Shown here piece by piece: positions 10,755 to 21,450 of a stretch of 64,000 nt of DNA; position 1 is the stretch's first letter, and the number at the start of each line of letters is the position of its first letter. The stretch is from Microbacterium kyungheense. Lineage in GTDB: Bacteria; Actinomycetota; Actinomycetes; Actinomycetales; Microbacteriaceae. The DNA is taken from NCBI RefSeq assembly GCF_006783905.1, contig NZ_VFPE01000002.1, forward strand, positions 930,001-994,000. Reading direction: 5' to 3'. The position numbers and the translations under genes were made by a program. The notes beneath the pieces are model-generated. The model did no database searches and was not told the origin of the DNA. It saw nothing but the letters and a program-made list of their open reading frames with translations.

Positions 10755-10786
10755 TAGAATTGGCACTCCAGACATGCGAGTGCCAG
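10755..10786 (+). promoter_or_regulatory. CIRCE operator with -10 box upstream of hrcA-dnaJ
   Basis: TTGGCACTC (10760-10768), a 9-base spacer and GAGTGCCAG (10778-10786) form the CIRCE inverted repeat, with 8 of 9 arm positions complementary. TAGAAT at 10755-10760 is a plausible -10 box that abuts the operator. HrcA binding here would block transcription and give autoregulation that is relieved on heat shock. Confidence 0.88.
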
Positions 10787-10819
10787 CGCATGGCGTCCAC
10801 GGCGAGGCGAGGAGGCGGG

Positions 10820-11860
10820 ATGGTCAGCGAACGGGGTCTGCAGGTGCTGCGGGCGATCGTCCAGGACTACGTCGACACGCGCGAGCCGGTCGGCAGCAAG
10901 GCCATCGTCGAGCGCCACGCGTTCGGCGTGTCGGCCGCGACGATCCGCAACGACATGGCGCTGCTGGAGGACGAGGATCTCATCGTCGCCCCGCACACGT
11001 CCTCGGGTCGTGTGCCCACCGACAAGGGCTACCGCGTCTTCGTCGACCACCTGGCCGAGCTGCGCCCCCTGAGCACCGGCCAGCGCGCGGCGATCGCCTC
11101 CTTCCTCGACGGCTCGGGCGACCTCGACGACGTGCTGGTGCGCACGGTGCGCGCTCTCACTCAGCTCACCGGCCAGGTCGCGATCGTGCAGTATCCGTCG
11201 TTCGCACGGGCGAACGTCACCCACGTCGAGCTGGTGCAGCTGGGCGCCGGCCGGATGCTGGTGATCGTCGTGACCGACACCGGACGCGTGTCGCAGCGCC
11301 TGACGTTCGTCGGCGACGAGTTCGACGACGCGGACCTCGCCCGCATCAGGGCGGAGCTGGGAACGCTGCTTGTCGGGCGTCCCGTGCGGGACGGGCTGCA
11401 GCGCATCGCCGATCGCCTGGCCGCGCGATCCGCCCAGGCGCCCGCTCACGTGCGTGCGACGGACGAGATCGTGCGCGCGGTCGCCGAGGAGCTCGAGGAG
11501 TTCCGCCAGGACAAGCTGGTGATGGCCGGAAGCGCCAACCTCGCCCGGCGCGAGGCGGACTTCCGCGGCAGCATCTATCCGCTCCTCGAGGCCATCGAGG
11601 AGCAGGTGACGCTGCTGCGCCTCATGGGCGAGATGGTCGCCGACGAGCAGGGGCTCGCGGCCAGCATCGGCCGCGAGAACGAGGCCTTCGGGCTCGCCGA
11701 GGCATCGGTCGTCACGAGCGACTACGACGCGACCGGGTCCCGTGCCCGCGTCGGCGTGCTGGGGCCGACGCGCATGGACTACCCCACCAACCTCGCGGCG
11801 GTACGCGCCGTCGCGCGCTATCTCACGCGCATGCTCGAGCAGGACGACAGCTCCCGCTGA
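10820..11860 (+). CDS. hrcA: Heat-inducible transcriptional repressor HrcA
   Basis: A 346-residue repressor of heat-shock genes that binds CIRCE; its folding is assisted by GroEL. The N-terminal winged helix (LRAIVQDYVDTREPVGSKA, SAATIRNDMALLEDEDLI) and the conserved SSGRVPTDKGYRVFVDHL are clear. A GAF-like domain and a dimerisation insert follow. ATG 10820 is chosen because AGGAGG lies just upstream, and because an earlier in-frame TTG at 10760 sits inside the operator itself. It is first in the cluster with dnaJ 48 bases downstream. Confidence 0.96.
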   Translation: MVSERGLQVLRAIVQDYVDTREPVGSKAIVERHAFGVSAATIRNDMALLEDEDLIVAPHTSSGRVPTDKGYRVFVDHLAELRPLSTGQRAAIASFLDGSGDLDDVLVRTVRALTQLTGQVAIVQYPSFARANVTHVELVQLGAGRMLVIVVTDTGRVSQRLTFVGDEFDDADLARIRAELGTLLVGRPVRDGLQRIADRLAARSAQAPAHVRATDEIVRAVAEELEEFRQDKLVMAGSANLARREADFRGSIYPLLEAIEEQVTLLRLMGEMVADEQGLAASIGRENEAFGLAEASVVTSDYDATGSRARVGVLGPTRMDYPTNLAAVRAVARYLTRMLEQDDSSR

Positions 11861-11908
11861 CACAGCGCAGACACGATCCCGCGGCCGGGCCGCGGCAGGA
11901 AGGCGAAA

Positions 11909-13024
11909 GTGGCTGACCACTACGAGGTCCTCGGCGTCTCACGCGACGCCACCCCCGACGAGATCAAGAAGGCCTACCGGCGTCTGGCGCGCCAGCTCCA
12001 CCCGGACGTGAACCCGGGCGAAGAGGCATCCGAGCGCTTCAAGCTGGTCACGCACGCGTACGACGTCCTGAGCGACCCCGATCAGCGCGCCCGCTACGAC
12101 ATGGGCGGGAACGACTCGCCGTTCGGCGGAGGAGCAGGGGGCTTCGGCGGGTTCGGCGACATCTTCGAGACCTTCTTCGGCGCGGCCGGCGGCGGACGCG
12201 GCGGACGACCGCGCTCGCGCCGCGAGCGCGGTCAGGACGCGCTCGTGCGGGTGACCCTCGAGCTCGGCGACGTGGTGTTCGGCGTGCACCGCGACATCGA
12301 GGTCGACACCGCGGTGACGTGCGAGACCTGCGAGGGCTCGTGCTGCCAGCCGGGGACGACTCCCGTCACGTGCGACATCTGCCACGGCACGGGTCACGTG
12401 CAGCGCCAGGTGCGCAGCCTGCTCGGCAACGTCGTCACGACACAGCCCTGCAACGTGTGCCAGGGCTACGGAACGACCATCCCCTACCCGTGCGCCACGT
12501 GCCAGGGGCAGGGGCGCGTGCGCTCGCGCCGCACCGTGTCGCTCGACATCCCGGCCGGCGTCGAGACGGGCCTGCGCCTGCAGCTGCCCGGTTCGGGTGA
12601 GGTCGGGCCCGCAGGCGGCCCGAACGGCGACCTGTACATCGAGGTCACCGTCACGCCCCACGAGGTGTTCAGCCGCGACGGCGACGACCTGCTGGCGACG
12701 CTCGAGGTCTCGATGCCCGACGCGATCCTGGGCACCACGACCACGATCGAATCGCTCGACGGCCCGGTCGACCTCGAGGTGCGCGCGGGGGTGCAGGCCG
12801 GCGACATCCTGACGATCAAGGGGCGCGGCATCACCCCGCTGCGCGGCTCGCAGCGCGGCGACCTCAAGGTGGGCGTGCACGTCGTCACGCCGACGCGGCT
12901 GGACCACAAGGAGCGCGCCCTCATCGAGGACTTCGCCAAGCGCACGAAGGCTCCTGCGCCCAAGCTCGCGGAGTTCCACCAGGGACTCTTCTCGAAGCTG
13001 CGCGACCGCTTCCGGAACGGCTGA
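11909..13024 (+). CDS. dnaJ: Molecular chaperone DnaJ
   Basis: A 371-residue Hsp40 co-chaperone that stimulates DnaK. The J domain has HPD at residues 31-33, followed by a short Gly/Phe region and four cysteine-rich repeats: [24 protein letters not shown] and CATCQGQG. The last Gly of the first repeat is Cys here; the metal-binding cysteines are all present. Two beta-rich substrate-binding domains end the protein. It pairs with hrcA, as the DnaJ2-type gene of actinobacteria does; the dnaK-linked dnaJ1 would be elsewhere. The GTG start is preceded by AGGAAGG. Confidence 0.95.
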   Translation: MADHYEVLGVSRDATPDEIKKAYRRLARQLHPDVNPGEEASERFKLVTHAYDVLSDPDQRARYDMGGNDSPFGGGAGGFGGFGDIFETFFGAAGGGRGGRPRSRRERGQDALVRVTLELGDVVFGVHRDIEVDTAVTCETCEGSCCQPGTTPVTCDICHGTGHVQRQVRSLLGNVVTTQPCNVCQGYGTTIPYPCATCQGQGRVRSRRTVSLDIPAGVETGLRLQLPGSGEVGPAGGPNGDLYIEVTVTPHEVFSRDGDDLLATLEVSMPDAILGTTTTIESLDGPVDLEVRAGVQAGDILTIKGRGITPLRGSQRGDLKVGVHVVTPTRLDHKERALIEDFAKRTKAPAPKLAEFHQGLFSKLRDRFRNG

Positions 13025-13027
13025 CCT

Positions 13028-13765
13028 GTGGCCCTGCACTTCCTCCTCGACGAGCCGGCCACGGCCGCTCCCGGCGACACGGTGACCCTCACCGGCGCTG
13101 AGGCGCACCATGCCGCCACCGTGCGCCGCGTGCGCGTGGGCGAGGAGGTCACGCTCGGCGACGGCCGCGGCGCCTGGCTGACCGGCCGCGTCGAGGCGGT
13201 CGCGCCGCGCGAGGTGCTCGTCCGCATCGCGGAGCGGAGGGATGCCGCCGCGCCGGCCCCGCGCGTCGTGCTCGTGCAGGCGCTCGCCAAGGGGGACCGC
13301 GACGAACTGGCGATCCAGGCGGCGACCGAGCTCGGCGTCGACGAGATCGTCCCCTGGCAGGCCTCACGCAGCGTGTCCCGGTGGGACGCGGCCAAGGCGG
13401 CGAAAGGCCGGGCCCGCTGGGGGACGATCGCACGAGAGGCGGCCAAGCAGGCCCACCGCACCTGGCTGCCCGAGGTCGCCGAGCTCACCACCACGGGCGC
13501 TCTCGTGCAGCGGGCCGCGGCATCCCTCGTCCTCGTCCTGGAGCCGACAGCCGAGGACGCACTGAGCGCTCTCGAGCTCGACGCGGCCGACGCGCGCGAC
13601 ATCGTGCTCGTGGTCGGGCCTGAGGGCGGGATCGCGCCCGACGAGCTGGCCGCCCTCACCGCCGGCGGCGCGCGGCCGGTGCGCCTGGGCGACACGGTGC
13701 TGCGCACCTCGACGGCCGGCCCCGCCGCCCTTGCGGTGGTGAGCACCCGGCTCGGACGCTGGTGA
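13028..13765 (+). CDS. rsmE: 16S rRNA (uracil-1498-N3)-methyltransferase RsmE
   Basis: A 245-residue SPOUT-class methyltransferase that modifies U1498 of 16S rRNA. An N-terminal PUA-like domain (LTGAEAHHAATVRRVRVGE) precedes the knotted SAM-binding region (VVGPEGGIAPDE and LGDTVLRTSTAGPAAL). The usual motif ending is LRxETA, so TSTA is a mild variation. It starts 3 bases after dnaJ and is probably translationally coupled. Confidence 0.93.
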   Translation: MALHFLLDEPATAAPGDTVTLTGAEAHHAATVRRVRVGEEVTLGDGRGAWLTGRVEAVAPREVLVRIAERRDAAAPAPRVVLVQALAKGDRDELAIQAATELGVDEIVPWQASRSVSRWDAAKAAKGRARWGTIAREAAKQAHRTWLPEVAELTTTGALVQRAAASLVLVLEPTAEDALSALELDAADARDIVLVVGPEGGIAPDELAALTAGGARPVRLGDTVLRTSTAGPAALAVVSTRLGRW

Positions 13766-13806
13766 GCGGTCCGACCGGCCCCGAGCCCGCGGAGGGGCCG
13801 CGTCGG

Positions 13807-13812
13807 TAGACT
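13807..13812 (+). promoter_or_regulatory. Predicted -10 box of the HIT gene (leaderless)
   Basis: TAGACT lies 6 bases before the ATG at 13819. It suggests an internal promoter in the hrcA-to-era cluster. Confidence 0.45.
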
Positions 13813-13818
13813 TGCGGC

Positions 13819-14166
13819 ATGAGCGAACCCTCGATCTTCACGCGCATTCTGAACGGCGAGATCCCCGCCGAATTCGTCGGTGAGACCGAGAACGCGGTGG
13901 CGATCAAAGACATCGCCCCGCAGGCCCCTGTGCATGTCGTGGTCTTCCCCCGCAGCCAGGAGTACCGCAACGTCATCGAGCTCGCCGCCGGCGACCCCGA
14001 TCTGATGGCCGAGGTCGTGGGTCTGGCCAACACCGTCGCCGCCGAGCTGTCGGACGGCGACTTCCGTCTCGTATTCAACACCGGCCCCGGCGCGGGCCAG
14101 ACCGTCTTCCACGTGCACGCGCACGTGCTGGCAGGCGGTCTCGATGAGAAGAGCCTCGGTGCCTGA
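13819..14166 (+). CDS. HIT-family nucleotide-binding protein (HinT-like)
   Basis: A 115-residue histidine-triad protein, probably a purine nucleoside phosphoramidase. The N-terminal FTRILNGEIPAEFV and the triad HVHAH at residues 98-102 are diagnostic. Its stop lies inside the start region of the next gene, so it is coupled to phoH. It may also be driven by its own promoter at 13807. Confidence 0.92.
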   Translation: MSEPSIFTRILNGEIPAEFVGETENAVAIKDIAPQAPVHVVVFPRSQEYRNVIELAAGDPDLMAEVVGLANTVAAELSDGDFRLVFNTGPGAGQTVFHVHAHVLAGGLDEKSLGA

Positions 14167-15256
14167 ACATCCCGCTGAGAATCCCGTCACCGACCGGGTC
14201 TACGCCGACGGCGTGGCCATGGTCCAGCTGCTCGGCCCGCAGGACCGCCTGCTGCGTGTCGTCGAGAAGGAGCACCCGGGCGTCGATGTCCACGTGCGCG
14301 GCAACGAGATCACCCTGACCGGGGATGCCGACGCCGTCGCCGCTGCACGATCCCTGGTGGAGGAGCTGCTCGCGATGACCAAGGCGGGGCACGCGCTCGG
14401 CGAGTCCGATGTGACCTCGTCCAACCGGATCCTGCGCACCACCCCCGACGGCGGACCGCGGCCGTCAGAGGTGCTCGGCGAGGCGATCCTTTCGTCGCGC
14501 GGGCGCGTGATCCGCCCGAAGACCCTCGGGCAGAAGGCCTACGTCGACGCGATCGAAGAGCACACGATCGTCTTCGGCATCGGCCCGGCCGGCACCGGCA
14601 AGACCTACCTGGCGATGGCGAAGGCCGTGCAGGCCCTGCAGCGCAAGGAGGTCGACCGCATCATCCTGACGCGTCCGGCCGTCGAGGCGGGGGAGCGGCT
14701 CGGGTTCCTGCCCGGCACCCTGACCGACAAGATCGATCCGTATCTGCGCCCGCTCTATGACGCGCTCAACGAGATGATGGACCCCGAGATCGTCCCGAAG
14801 CTCATGGCGACGGGCACGATCGAGGTCGCGCCGCTCGCGTACATGCGCGGCCGCACGCTGAACAACTCGTTCGTCGTGCTCGACGAGGCGCAGAACACGA
14901 CGCCCGAGCAGATGAAGATGTTCCTCACGAGGCTGGGCTTCGGCACGCGGATGGTCGTCACGGGCGACATCACCCAGGTCGACCTTCCGCAGGGCGCCTC
15001 CGGGCTGCGGCTCGTCACGCGTGTTCTGAAGGACATCGACGACATCCACTTCTCCTACCTCACGAGCGACGACGTTGTCCGCCACAACCTGGTCGGGCGC
15101 ATCGTCGACGCGTACAGCGAGTACGACGAGCTGCGCCTGGCGGCCCGACGCGAGCGCGACGAGGCCTCCGAGTTCGCCAATCGCGCCGAGCGGCGCGCGG
15201 GGATGCCGCGATCCGGCGGCCCCCGTGACCACCTTCCGAAGCGAGGACGCTCATGA
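14159..15256 (+). CDS. phoH: PhoH-family ATPase (YbeZ-like)
   Basis: A 365-residue P-loop ATPase related to the N-terminal half of superfamily 1 helicases, thought to work with YbeY in rRNA maturation. Walker A is IGPAGTGKTYLAMAKAV and Walker B is VVLDEAQNTTPEQ. A KH-like N-terminal region (VHVRGNEITLTGDADAV) is present. The start is uncertain: GTG 14159 overlaps the HIT gene by 8 bases, while ATG 14144 would add five residues and has AGGCGG upstream. The stop overlaps the ybeY start in ATGA. Confidence 0.93.
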   Translation: MPEHPAENPVTDRVYADGVAMVQLLGPQDRLLRVVEKEHPGVDVHVRGNEITLTGDADAVAAARSLVEELLAMTKAGHALGESDVTSSNRILRTTPDGGPRPSEVLGEAILSSRGRVIRPKTLGQKAYVDAIEEHTIVFGIGPAGTGKTYLAMAKAVQALQRKEVDRIILTRPAVEAGERLGFLPGTLTDKIDPYLRPLYDALNEMMDPEIVPKLMATGTIEVAPLAYMRGRTLNNSFVVLDEAQNTTPEQMKMFLTRLGFGTRMVVTGDITQVDLPQGASGLRLVTRVLKDIDDIHFSYLTSDDVVRHNLVGRIVDAYSEYDELRLAARRERDEASEFANRAERRAGMPRSGGPRDHLPKRGRS

Positions 15257-15723
15257 CCATCGAGATCGGCAACGAATCGGGCATCGCCGTCGACGAGGCG
15301 GTCCTGCTGCGGCTCATGGAGCACAACCTGGCGGAGCTGCACGTCAGCCCCGACGCCGATGTGGCCATCCTCCTCGTCGACGAGGGCGCCATGGAGGCGC
15401 TGCACGTGCAGTGGATGGACGAGCCCGGGCCGACCGACGTGCTGAGCTTCCCCATGGACGAGCTGCGCCCCGGCACGGAGGACATGCCGACGCCGGCGGG
15501 TCTCCTCGGCGACATCGTGCTCTGCCCCCAGGTCGCCGAGACGCAGGCCGTCGCCGCCAAGCACTCGACGCTCGACGAGCTCATCCTGCTGACCACGCAC
15601 GGGCTCCTGCACCTGCTCGGCTTCGATCATGCCGAGCCCGAGGAGGAGCGCGAGATGTTCGGACTGCAGCGCGAGCTCATCGCGTCGTTCCAGGCGTCCG
15701 AACGCCGACGACCCCGCGCATGA
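15253..15723 (+). CDS. ybeY: Endoribonuclease YbeY
   Basis: A 156-residue zinc-dependent endoribonuclease involved in 16S rRNA 3'-end maturation and ribosome quality control. The metal motif HGLLHLLGFDH places histidines at 116, 120 and 126. TDVLSFPMDE and GDIVLCPQVA are also family hallmarks. ATGA overlaps with both neighbours imply translational coupling with phoH and the CNNM gene. Confidence 0.96.
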   Translation: MTIEIGNESGIAVDEAVLLRLMEHNLAELHVSPDADVAILLVDEGAMEALHVQWMDEPGPTDVLSFPMDELRPGTEDMPTPAGLLGDIVLCPQVAETQAVAAKHSTLDELILLTTHGLLHLLGFDHAEPEEEREMFGLQRELIASFQASERRRPRA

Positions 15724-17072
15724 CCGCGGCCCTCCTCCTCGTCGCGGCGGCGCTGCTGCTCGCGTTCGGCGCCCTCATGGTCGCGATCGACGCAGCCCTC
15801 GGCGTGACGTCGCGCGCCGACCTCTCGGAGCTCGGCGCCGGCGGCCGCAACGCGAATGCGCTGCGGCGGATCGCCGCCGACCCCGAGGCGCACAGCAACG
15901 CCGTGCTGTTCATCCGCGTCCTCGCCGAGACCACGGCGGCGGTGCTCGTCACGGTGGCCTTCACGCTTCTCTTCTCGAACATCTGGTGGGCGATGCTCGC
16001 CGCCGCGGTGCTCATGACGGGCGTCTCGTACGTCGTCGTGGGCGCGAGCCCTCGCACCGTCGGGCGCCTGCACGCCAAGGGCCTGCTGCGCAGCGCAGCG
16101 CCTGTGATCCGCGGCGTCCGCATCATCCTCGGTCCGCTCGCGCACGGGCTCGTGGTGATCGGGACCCGCATCACGCCCGGTGCATCGCGCGGCTCATCGT
16201 TCGCCTCCGAGGAGCAGCTGCTCAGCATCATCGACGAGGCGGCCGAGAACGAGCTCATCGAACAGGACGACCGCGAGCTCATCCACTCGGTGTTCGACTT
16301 CACCGACACGTTCGTCCGCGCGGTGATGGTGCCCCGCACCGACATGGTGACGGTGGATGCCTCGACCTCGACCCGTGAGGCGATGACGATCTTCCTCGAG
16401 AAGGGCGTGTCCCGCGTCCCCATCGTCGATGACGATGCGGACGACGTGGTCGGCGTGCTCTACCTCAAGGACCTCGTGCAGTTCGGGTTCCGCGACGAGT
16501 CGGGCTGGCGGGACGCTCCGATCGCGCGCATCGCCCGTCCCGCGGTCTTCGTGCCCGAGTCGATGAAGGCCGAGACCCTGCTGCAGCAGATGAAGCGCGA
16601 CGCCGTGCACGTGTGCCTCGTCGTGGACGAGTACGGCGGCGTGTCGGGGCTCGTCACCCTCGAGGACCTCATCGAGGAGCTCGTCGGCGACATCTCGGAC
16701 GAGTACGACCCCCGCGCCGAGGAGGTGACCGAGCTCGAGCCGGGCCACTACCGCGTGAGCGCACGGCTCGGTCTCGACGAGGTCGGCGACCTGTTCGGCC
16801 TGGAGCTCGAGGACGAGGACGTCGACTCGATCGGCGGCCTGCTCGGCAAGGCCCTCGGCCGCGTGCCGCAGCCCGGCGCGACAGCGGAGTACGCCGGCCT
16901 CGTCATGACCGGCGGCGCGTCACGGGGCCGTGGGCGCGGGATCTCGACCGTGTTCGTCGAACGCGGTGCGCCGCTCCTCGACCTCGGCCGGGCACCGCGG
17001 ACGGGAGAGATCCGCATCGTGAACCCGCGGACCGGAGAGATCCGGCTGCCGAAGAAGGAGGAGACGCCATGA
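15720..17072 (+). CDS. CNNM/CorC-type hemolysin-family protein
   Basis: A 450-residue membrane protein with an N-terminal CNNM/DUF21 domain (hydrophobic segments at about 1-20, 60-80 and 85-105), a paired CBS domain (about 200-330, with VMVPRTDMVTVDAS and YGGVSGLVTLEDLIEELVGDI) and a C-terminal CorC_HlyC domain. Such proteins are linked to magnesium or cobalt efflux; the hemolysin name is historical. ATG 15720 is chosen over a much longer open frame because it overlaps the ybeY stop by four bases and begins the first membrane helix. Confidence 0.9.
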   Translation: MTAALLLVAAALLLAFGALMVAIDAALGVTSRADLSELGAGGRNANALRRIAADPEAHSNAVLFIRVLAETTAAVLVTVAFTLLFSNIWWAMLAAAVLMTGVSYVVVGASPRTVGRLHAKGLLRSAAPVIRGVRIILGPLAHGLVVIGTRITPGASRGSSFASEEQLLSIIDEAAENELIEQDDRELIHSVFDFTDTFVRAVMVPRTDMVTVDASTSTREAMTIFLEKGVSRVPIVDDDADDVVGVLYLKDLVQFGFRDESGWRDAPIARIARPAVFVPESMKAETLLQQMKRDAVHVCLVVDEYGGVSGLVTLEDLIEELVGDISDEYDPRAEEVTELEPGHYRVSARLGLDEVGDLFGLELEDEDVDSIGGLLGKALGRVPQPGATAEYAGLVMTGGASRGRGRGISTVFVERGAPLLDLGRAPRTGEIRIVNPRTGEIRLPKKEETP

Positions 17073-17995
17073 GCGAGTCCCCGAGCACCCCGTCGCCCGA
17101 GCCCGTCGAGGGGCGATCCGGCTTCGTCACGTTCGTCGGCCGGCCCAACGTCGGAAAGTCCACGCTGACGAACGCCCTCGTGGGCGAGAAGGTCGCCATC
17201 ACGAGCGACAAGCCCCAGACGACGCGACGCGCGATCCGCGGCATCCTCAACCGCCCGGGCGGGCAGCTCGTCATCGTCGACACGCCGGGACTCCACAAGC
17301 CGCGCACGCTGCTCGGCCAGCGTCTCAACGACCTCGTCGAGCAGGTGCTGGGCGACGTCGACGTGATCGGGTTCTGCGTGCCGGCCACCGAGAAGGTCGG
17401 TCCGGGCGATCGCCGCATCGCCGAGTCGCTCGACGGGTACGGCCGGGCCAGGAAGGTCGCGATCGTCACGAAGACCGACGCGGCCTCGCGCGACCAGATC
17501 ACCGAACGACTCATGGAGGTCGACAGCCTGCGCGAGGACTGGGCCGCGGTGATCCCGTTGTCGGCGTTCACACGGGAGCAGCTGGATGTGCTGAGCGACG
17601 AGCTGCTCGCGCTCATGCCGGTCGGACCCGCGCTCTACCCGGACGACGTCGTCACCGATGAGTCGACCGAGGACCGCATCGCCGAGATCATCCGCGAGGC
17701 CGCCCTGGAGGGCGTGCGCGACGAGCTGCCGCACTCGATCGCCGTCACCGTCGACGACGTCGCCGAGCGCGAGGACGGCGGCCTCACCGACGTCTACGCG
17801 AACATCGTCGTCGAGCGGGACAGCCAGAAGGCGATCATCATCGGGCACAAGGGGTCGCGCCTGCGCGATGTCGGAACGCGGGCCCGCGCCCAGATCGAGC
17901 CGCTGCTGGGAACGAAGGTGTTCCTCAAGCTCCACGTGCGCGTCGCCAAGGAATGGCAGCGCGACCCGAAGCAGCTGGGCCGGCTCGGCTTCTGA
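17069..17995 (+). CDS. era: GTPase Era
   Basis: A 308-residue GTPase that binds the 3' end of 16S rRNA and couples 30S assembly to the cell cycle. G1 is GRPNVGKST (residues 24-32), G3 is DTPGL, and the G4 position reads TKTD. The KH domain ends the protein (IIIGHKGSRLRDVGTRAR and HVRVAKEWQRDPKQL). AAGGAGGA lies just before the ATG, which overlaps the preceding stop by four bases. It closes the hrcA-to-era cluster. Confidence 0.97.
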   Translation: MSESPSTPSPEPVEGRSGFVTFVGRPNVGKSTLTNALVGEKVAITSDKPQTTRRAIRGILNRPGGQLVIVDTPGLHKPRTLLGQRLNDLVEQVLGDVDVIGFCVPATEKVGPGDRRIAESLDGYGRARKVAIVTKTDAASRDQITERLMEVDSLREDWAAVIPLSAFTREQLDVLSDELLALMPVGPALYPDDVVTDESTEDRIAEIIREAALEGVRDELPHSIAVTVDDVAEREDGGLTDVYANIVVERDSQKAIIIGHKGSRLRDVGTRARAQIEPLLGTKVFLKLHVRVAKEWQRDPKQLGRLGF

Positions 17996-18004
17996 GCCGC
18001 GCGC

Positions 18005-18631
18005 TCAGCCGTCCATGTCGCGGATTGCGGAGCGGATGACGAGCAGATCCGACCCGTACTCCGCATCCGCGGCCTCCTGCCACGTGCCGTCGTCCCACAC
18101 GACGTCCACCCAGAGCCGGCCGTCCTGCACAGAGGAGCCGAGGTGGGAGTCGCCCAGCCGGTCCGGCAGCTCGGACTGGATCCCCGCGAGCGTGACCTCA
18201 TCTCCTGCGCCGGGCTTCCCGTCCGTCGGATCGGGCAGGGGGACCGGATCGTAGAGCGCCAGCAGGATCGGCGGCTGCGTCGCGGTGAACGACGCGCCGT
18301 CGTACGTGCCGCGCACGGCATACGCCCCCCACGTCGTGTCGCCTGAGGTCTCGGCGCCGTCGACGCCGTCCCACGACCAGCCGTGGAGCGGGATGCCGGA
18401 GCACTGCGGCGGATACGACTCGGCGACGGGACCGAGGCAGAGCCGGATGTCACCGCCCGCATCGAGCACGGTGCCGGTCGCGGTCACCTCGCCGTCTGGT
18501 GGGACCGGCGTGACGGAGCCGAGAGAGGCGGGCCCGTCGCCGGAGCCCGCCGGGGCGGCGCACGCGGTCGCGACGAGCAGGACGAGGGCGCCCGCGGCGA
18601 CGATGCCGAGCGGCCTGTGGAGACGTCTCAT
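18005..18631 (-). CDS. Putative lipoprotein, unknown function
   Basis: A 208-residue exported protein. The N-terminus MRRLHRPL plus a hydrophobic stretch ends in VATAC with the cysteine at residue 24, a loose lipobox, so it is likely lipid-anchored outside the membrane. The mature part contains paired cysteines (RLCLGPV, PQCSG) and an acidic WDGVDG region but matches no family I know. ATG 18631 is preferred to an upstream start at 18733 because the longer form would put 34 arginine- and proline-rich residues before the signal. It converges with era and its upstream region faces the leuA leader. Confidence 0.7.
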   Translation of the reverse strand: MRRLHRPLGIVAAGALVLLVATACAAPAGSGDGPASLGSVTPVPPDGEVTATGTVLDAGGDIRLCLGPVAESYPPQCSGIPLHGWSWDGVDGAETSGDTTWGAYAVRGTYDGASFTATQPPILLALYDPVPLPDPTDGKPGAGDEVTLAGIQSELPDRLGDSHLGSSVQDGRLWVDVVWDDGTWQEAADAEYGSDLLVIRSAIRDMDG

Positions 18632-18719
18632 ACCCTGCTGGTGTCGCCACGGCGGGGATCGTCTCAGATCCGGTGGCGGCGGCGCACCGCTCGGTTGGCT
18701 TTCGACTCGACCGCGGGTG

Positions 18720-18725
18720 TAGCCT
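18720..18725 (+). promoter_or_regulatory. Predicted -10 box of the leuL-leuA transcript
   Basis: TAGCCT lies 6 bases before the leader-peptide ATG at 18732, so the leader is predicted to be leaderless. TTGGCT at 18695-18700 is a possible -35 box, but the spacing of 19 is long. Confidence 0.5.
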
Positions 18726-18731
18726 GGCTGC

Positions 18732-20638
<1,907 letters not shown>

Positions 20639-20649
20639 GCGCTGACCGT

Positions 20650-20688
20650 CGACGGGTGTGCGCGGGCGATCCCCGCGTGCACCCGTCG
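20650..20688. terminator. Terminator hairpin after leuA
   Basis: A 17-bp stem with two G-U wobbles (arms 20650-20666 and 20672-20688) and a 5-base loop lies between the convergent leuA and TRIC-family genes. Confidence 0.75.
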
Positions 20689-20704
20689 GTGTTCGCCGGA
20701 CCGA

Positions 20705-21391
20705 TCAGGGCTTGACGATCGGAATGGTGGAGGTCTCGACGGCCACCTTGCGGCGATAGAGCGCACGCTGCTCGGGCAGCGAGATGTCGAAGATCACGGC
20801 GAGCAGGCGGATGACGGCCGTCACCGCGATCCCGATGACGGCGGCCACGACGATGTCGACCCCCAGTTCGTGGGCCGACGCCAGGACGAGGCATCCCGCC
20901 CCCGCGGCGACCGCGTAGAGCGAGCCGACGTGCATGATGGCGACCGGCAGGCCCATGATCATGTCGCGGAGGATGCCGCCCCCGACGGCCGAGCAGACCC
21001 CCACGAACACGGCAGGCACGAGCGGCAGGCCGAGGACGAGCGCCTTGCTGGTGCCGAAGGCGCCGAACAGGCCGATGACGAGCGCGTCGAGCCCGACGAT
21101 GACGGCGTTCAGACGCTGGAAGAGGCCGGCCAGCAGCATCCCGAACAGGGCCGCGCCCGTCGCCGTCAGCAGGTACCAGTTGCTCTGCAGGGTCGTGGGC
21201 GTCACGTTGAGCAGCAGATCGCGGATGAGTCCGCCGCCCATCCCGACGACGATGCCGATGATGGCCACGCCCAGCATGTCCAGTCGCCGCTCGCCCCGGA
21301 ACCCCGATGCGAACAGGGCGCCCTGGATGCCTCCGAGGCCGACGGCGGTGAGGTCCGCCCACAGCGGAATCACGAAGAGCGGCTCGTTCAC
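20705..21391 (-). CDS. Trimeric intracellular cation (TRIC) channel family protein, UPF0126
   Basis: A 228-residue membrane protein made of two homologous three-helix repeats plus a final helix. Each repeat holds the conserved glycine-rich motif ([12 protein letters not shown] and [13 protein letters not shown]). Prokaryotic TRIC homologues form trimeric K+/Na+ channels; the physiological role here is unknown. The GTG start is preceded by a -10-like GAGAAT 6 bases upstream. Confidence 0.88.
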   Translation of the reverse strand: MNEPLFVIPLWADLTAVGLGGIQGALFASGFRGERRLDMLGVAIIGIVVGMGGGLIRDLLLNVTPTTLQSNWYLLTATGAALFGMLLAGLFQRLNAVIVGLDALVIGLFGAFGTSKALVLGLPLVPAVFVGVCSAVGGGILRDMIMGLPVAIMHVGSLYAVAAGAGCLVLASAHELGVDIVVAAVIGIAVTAVIRLLAVIFDISLPEQRALYRRKVAVETSTIPIVKP

Positions 21392-21397
21392 CCTTCC

Positions 21398-21403
21398 ATT
21401 CTC
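21398..21403 (-). promoter_or_regulatory. Predicted -10 box of the TRIC-family gene (leaderless)
   Basis: Minus-strand GAGAAT lies 6 bases before the GTG at 21391. Confidence 0.4.
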
Positions 21404-21438
21404 GCGGTGCGCAGCGCCCGCCGGTCGGCCGACGCGAC

Positions 21439-21444
21439 GATAAT
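21439..21444 (+). promoter_or_regulatory. Predicted -10 box of recO (leaderless)
   Basis: GATAAT lies 6 bases before the GTG at 21451. Confidence 0.45.
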
Positions 21445-21450
21445 CGTAAG

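Noticed and set aside
10760..10819. An earlier TTG start for hrcA
   Set aside because: It lies inside the CIRCE operator, and AGGAGG precedes the ATG at 10820.
15075..15719. A longer start for the CNNM gene
   Set aside because: The extension overlaps phoH and ybeY and is Arg/Pro-rich. The ATGA overlap at 15720 and the membrane helix give the better start.
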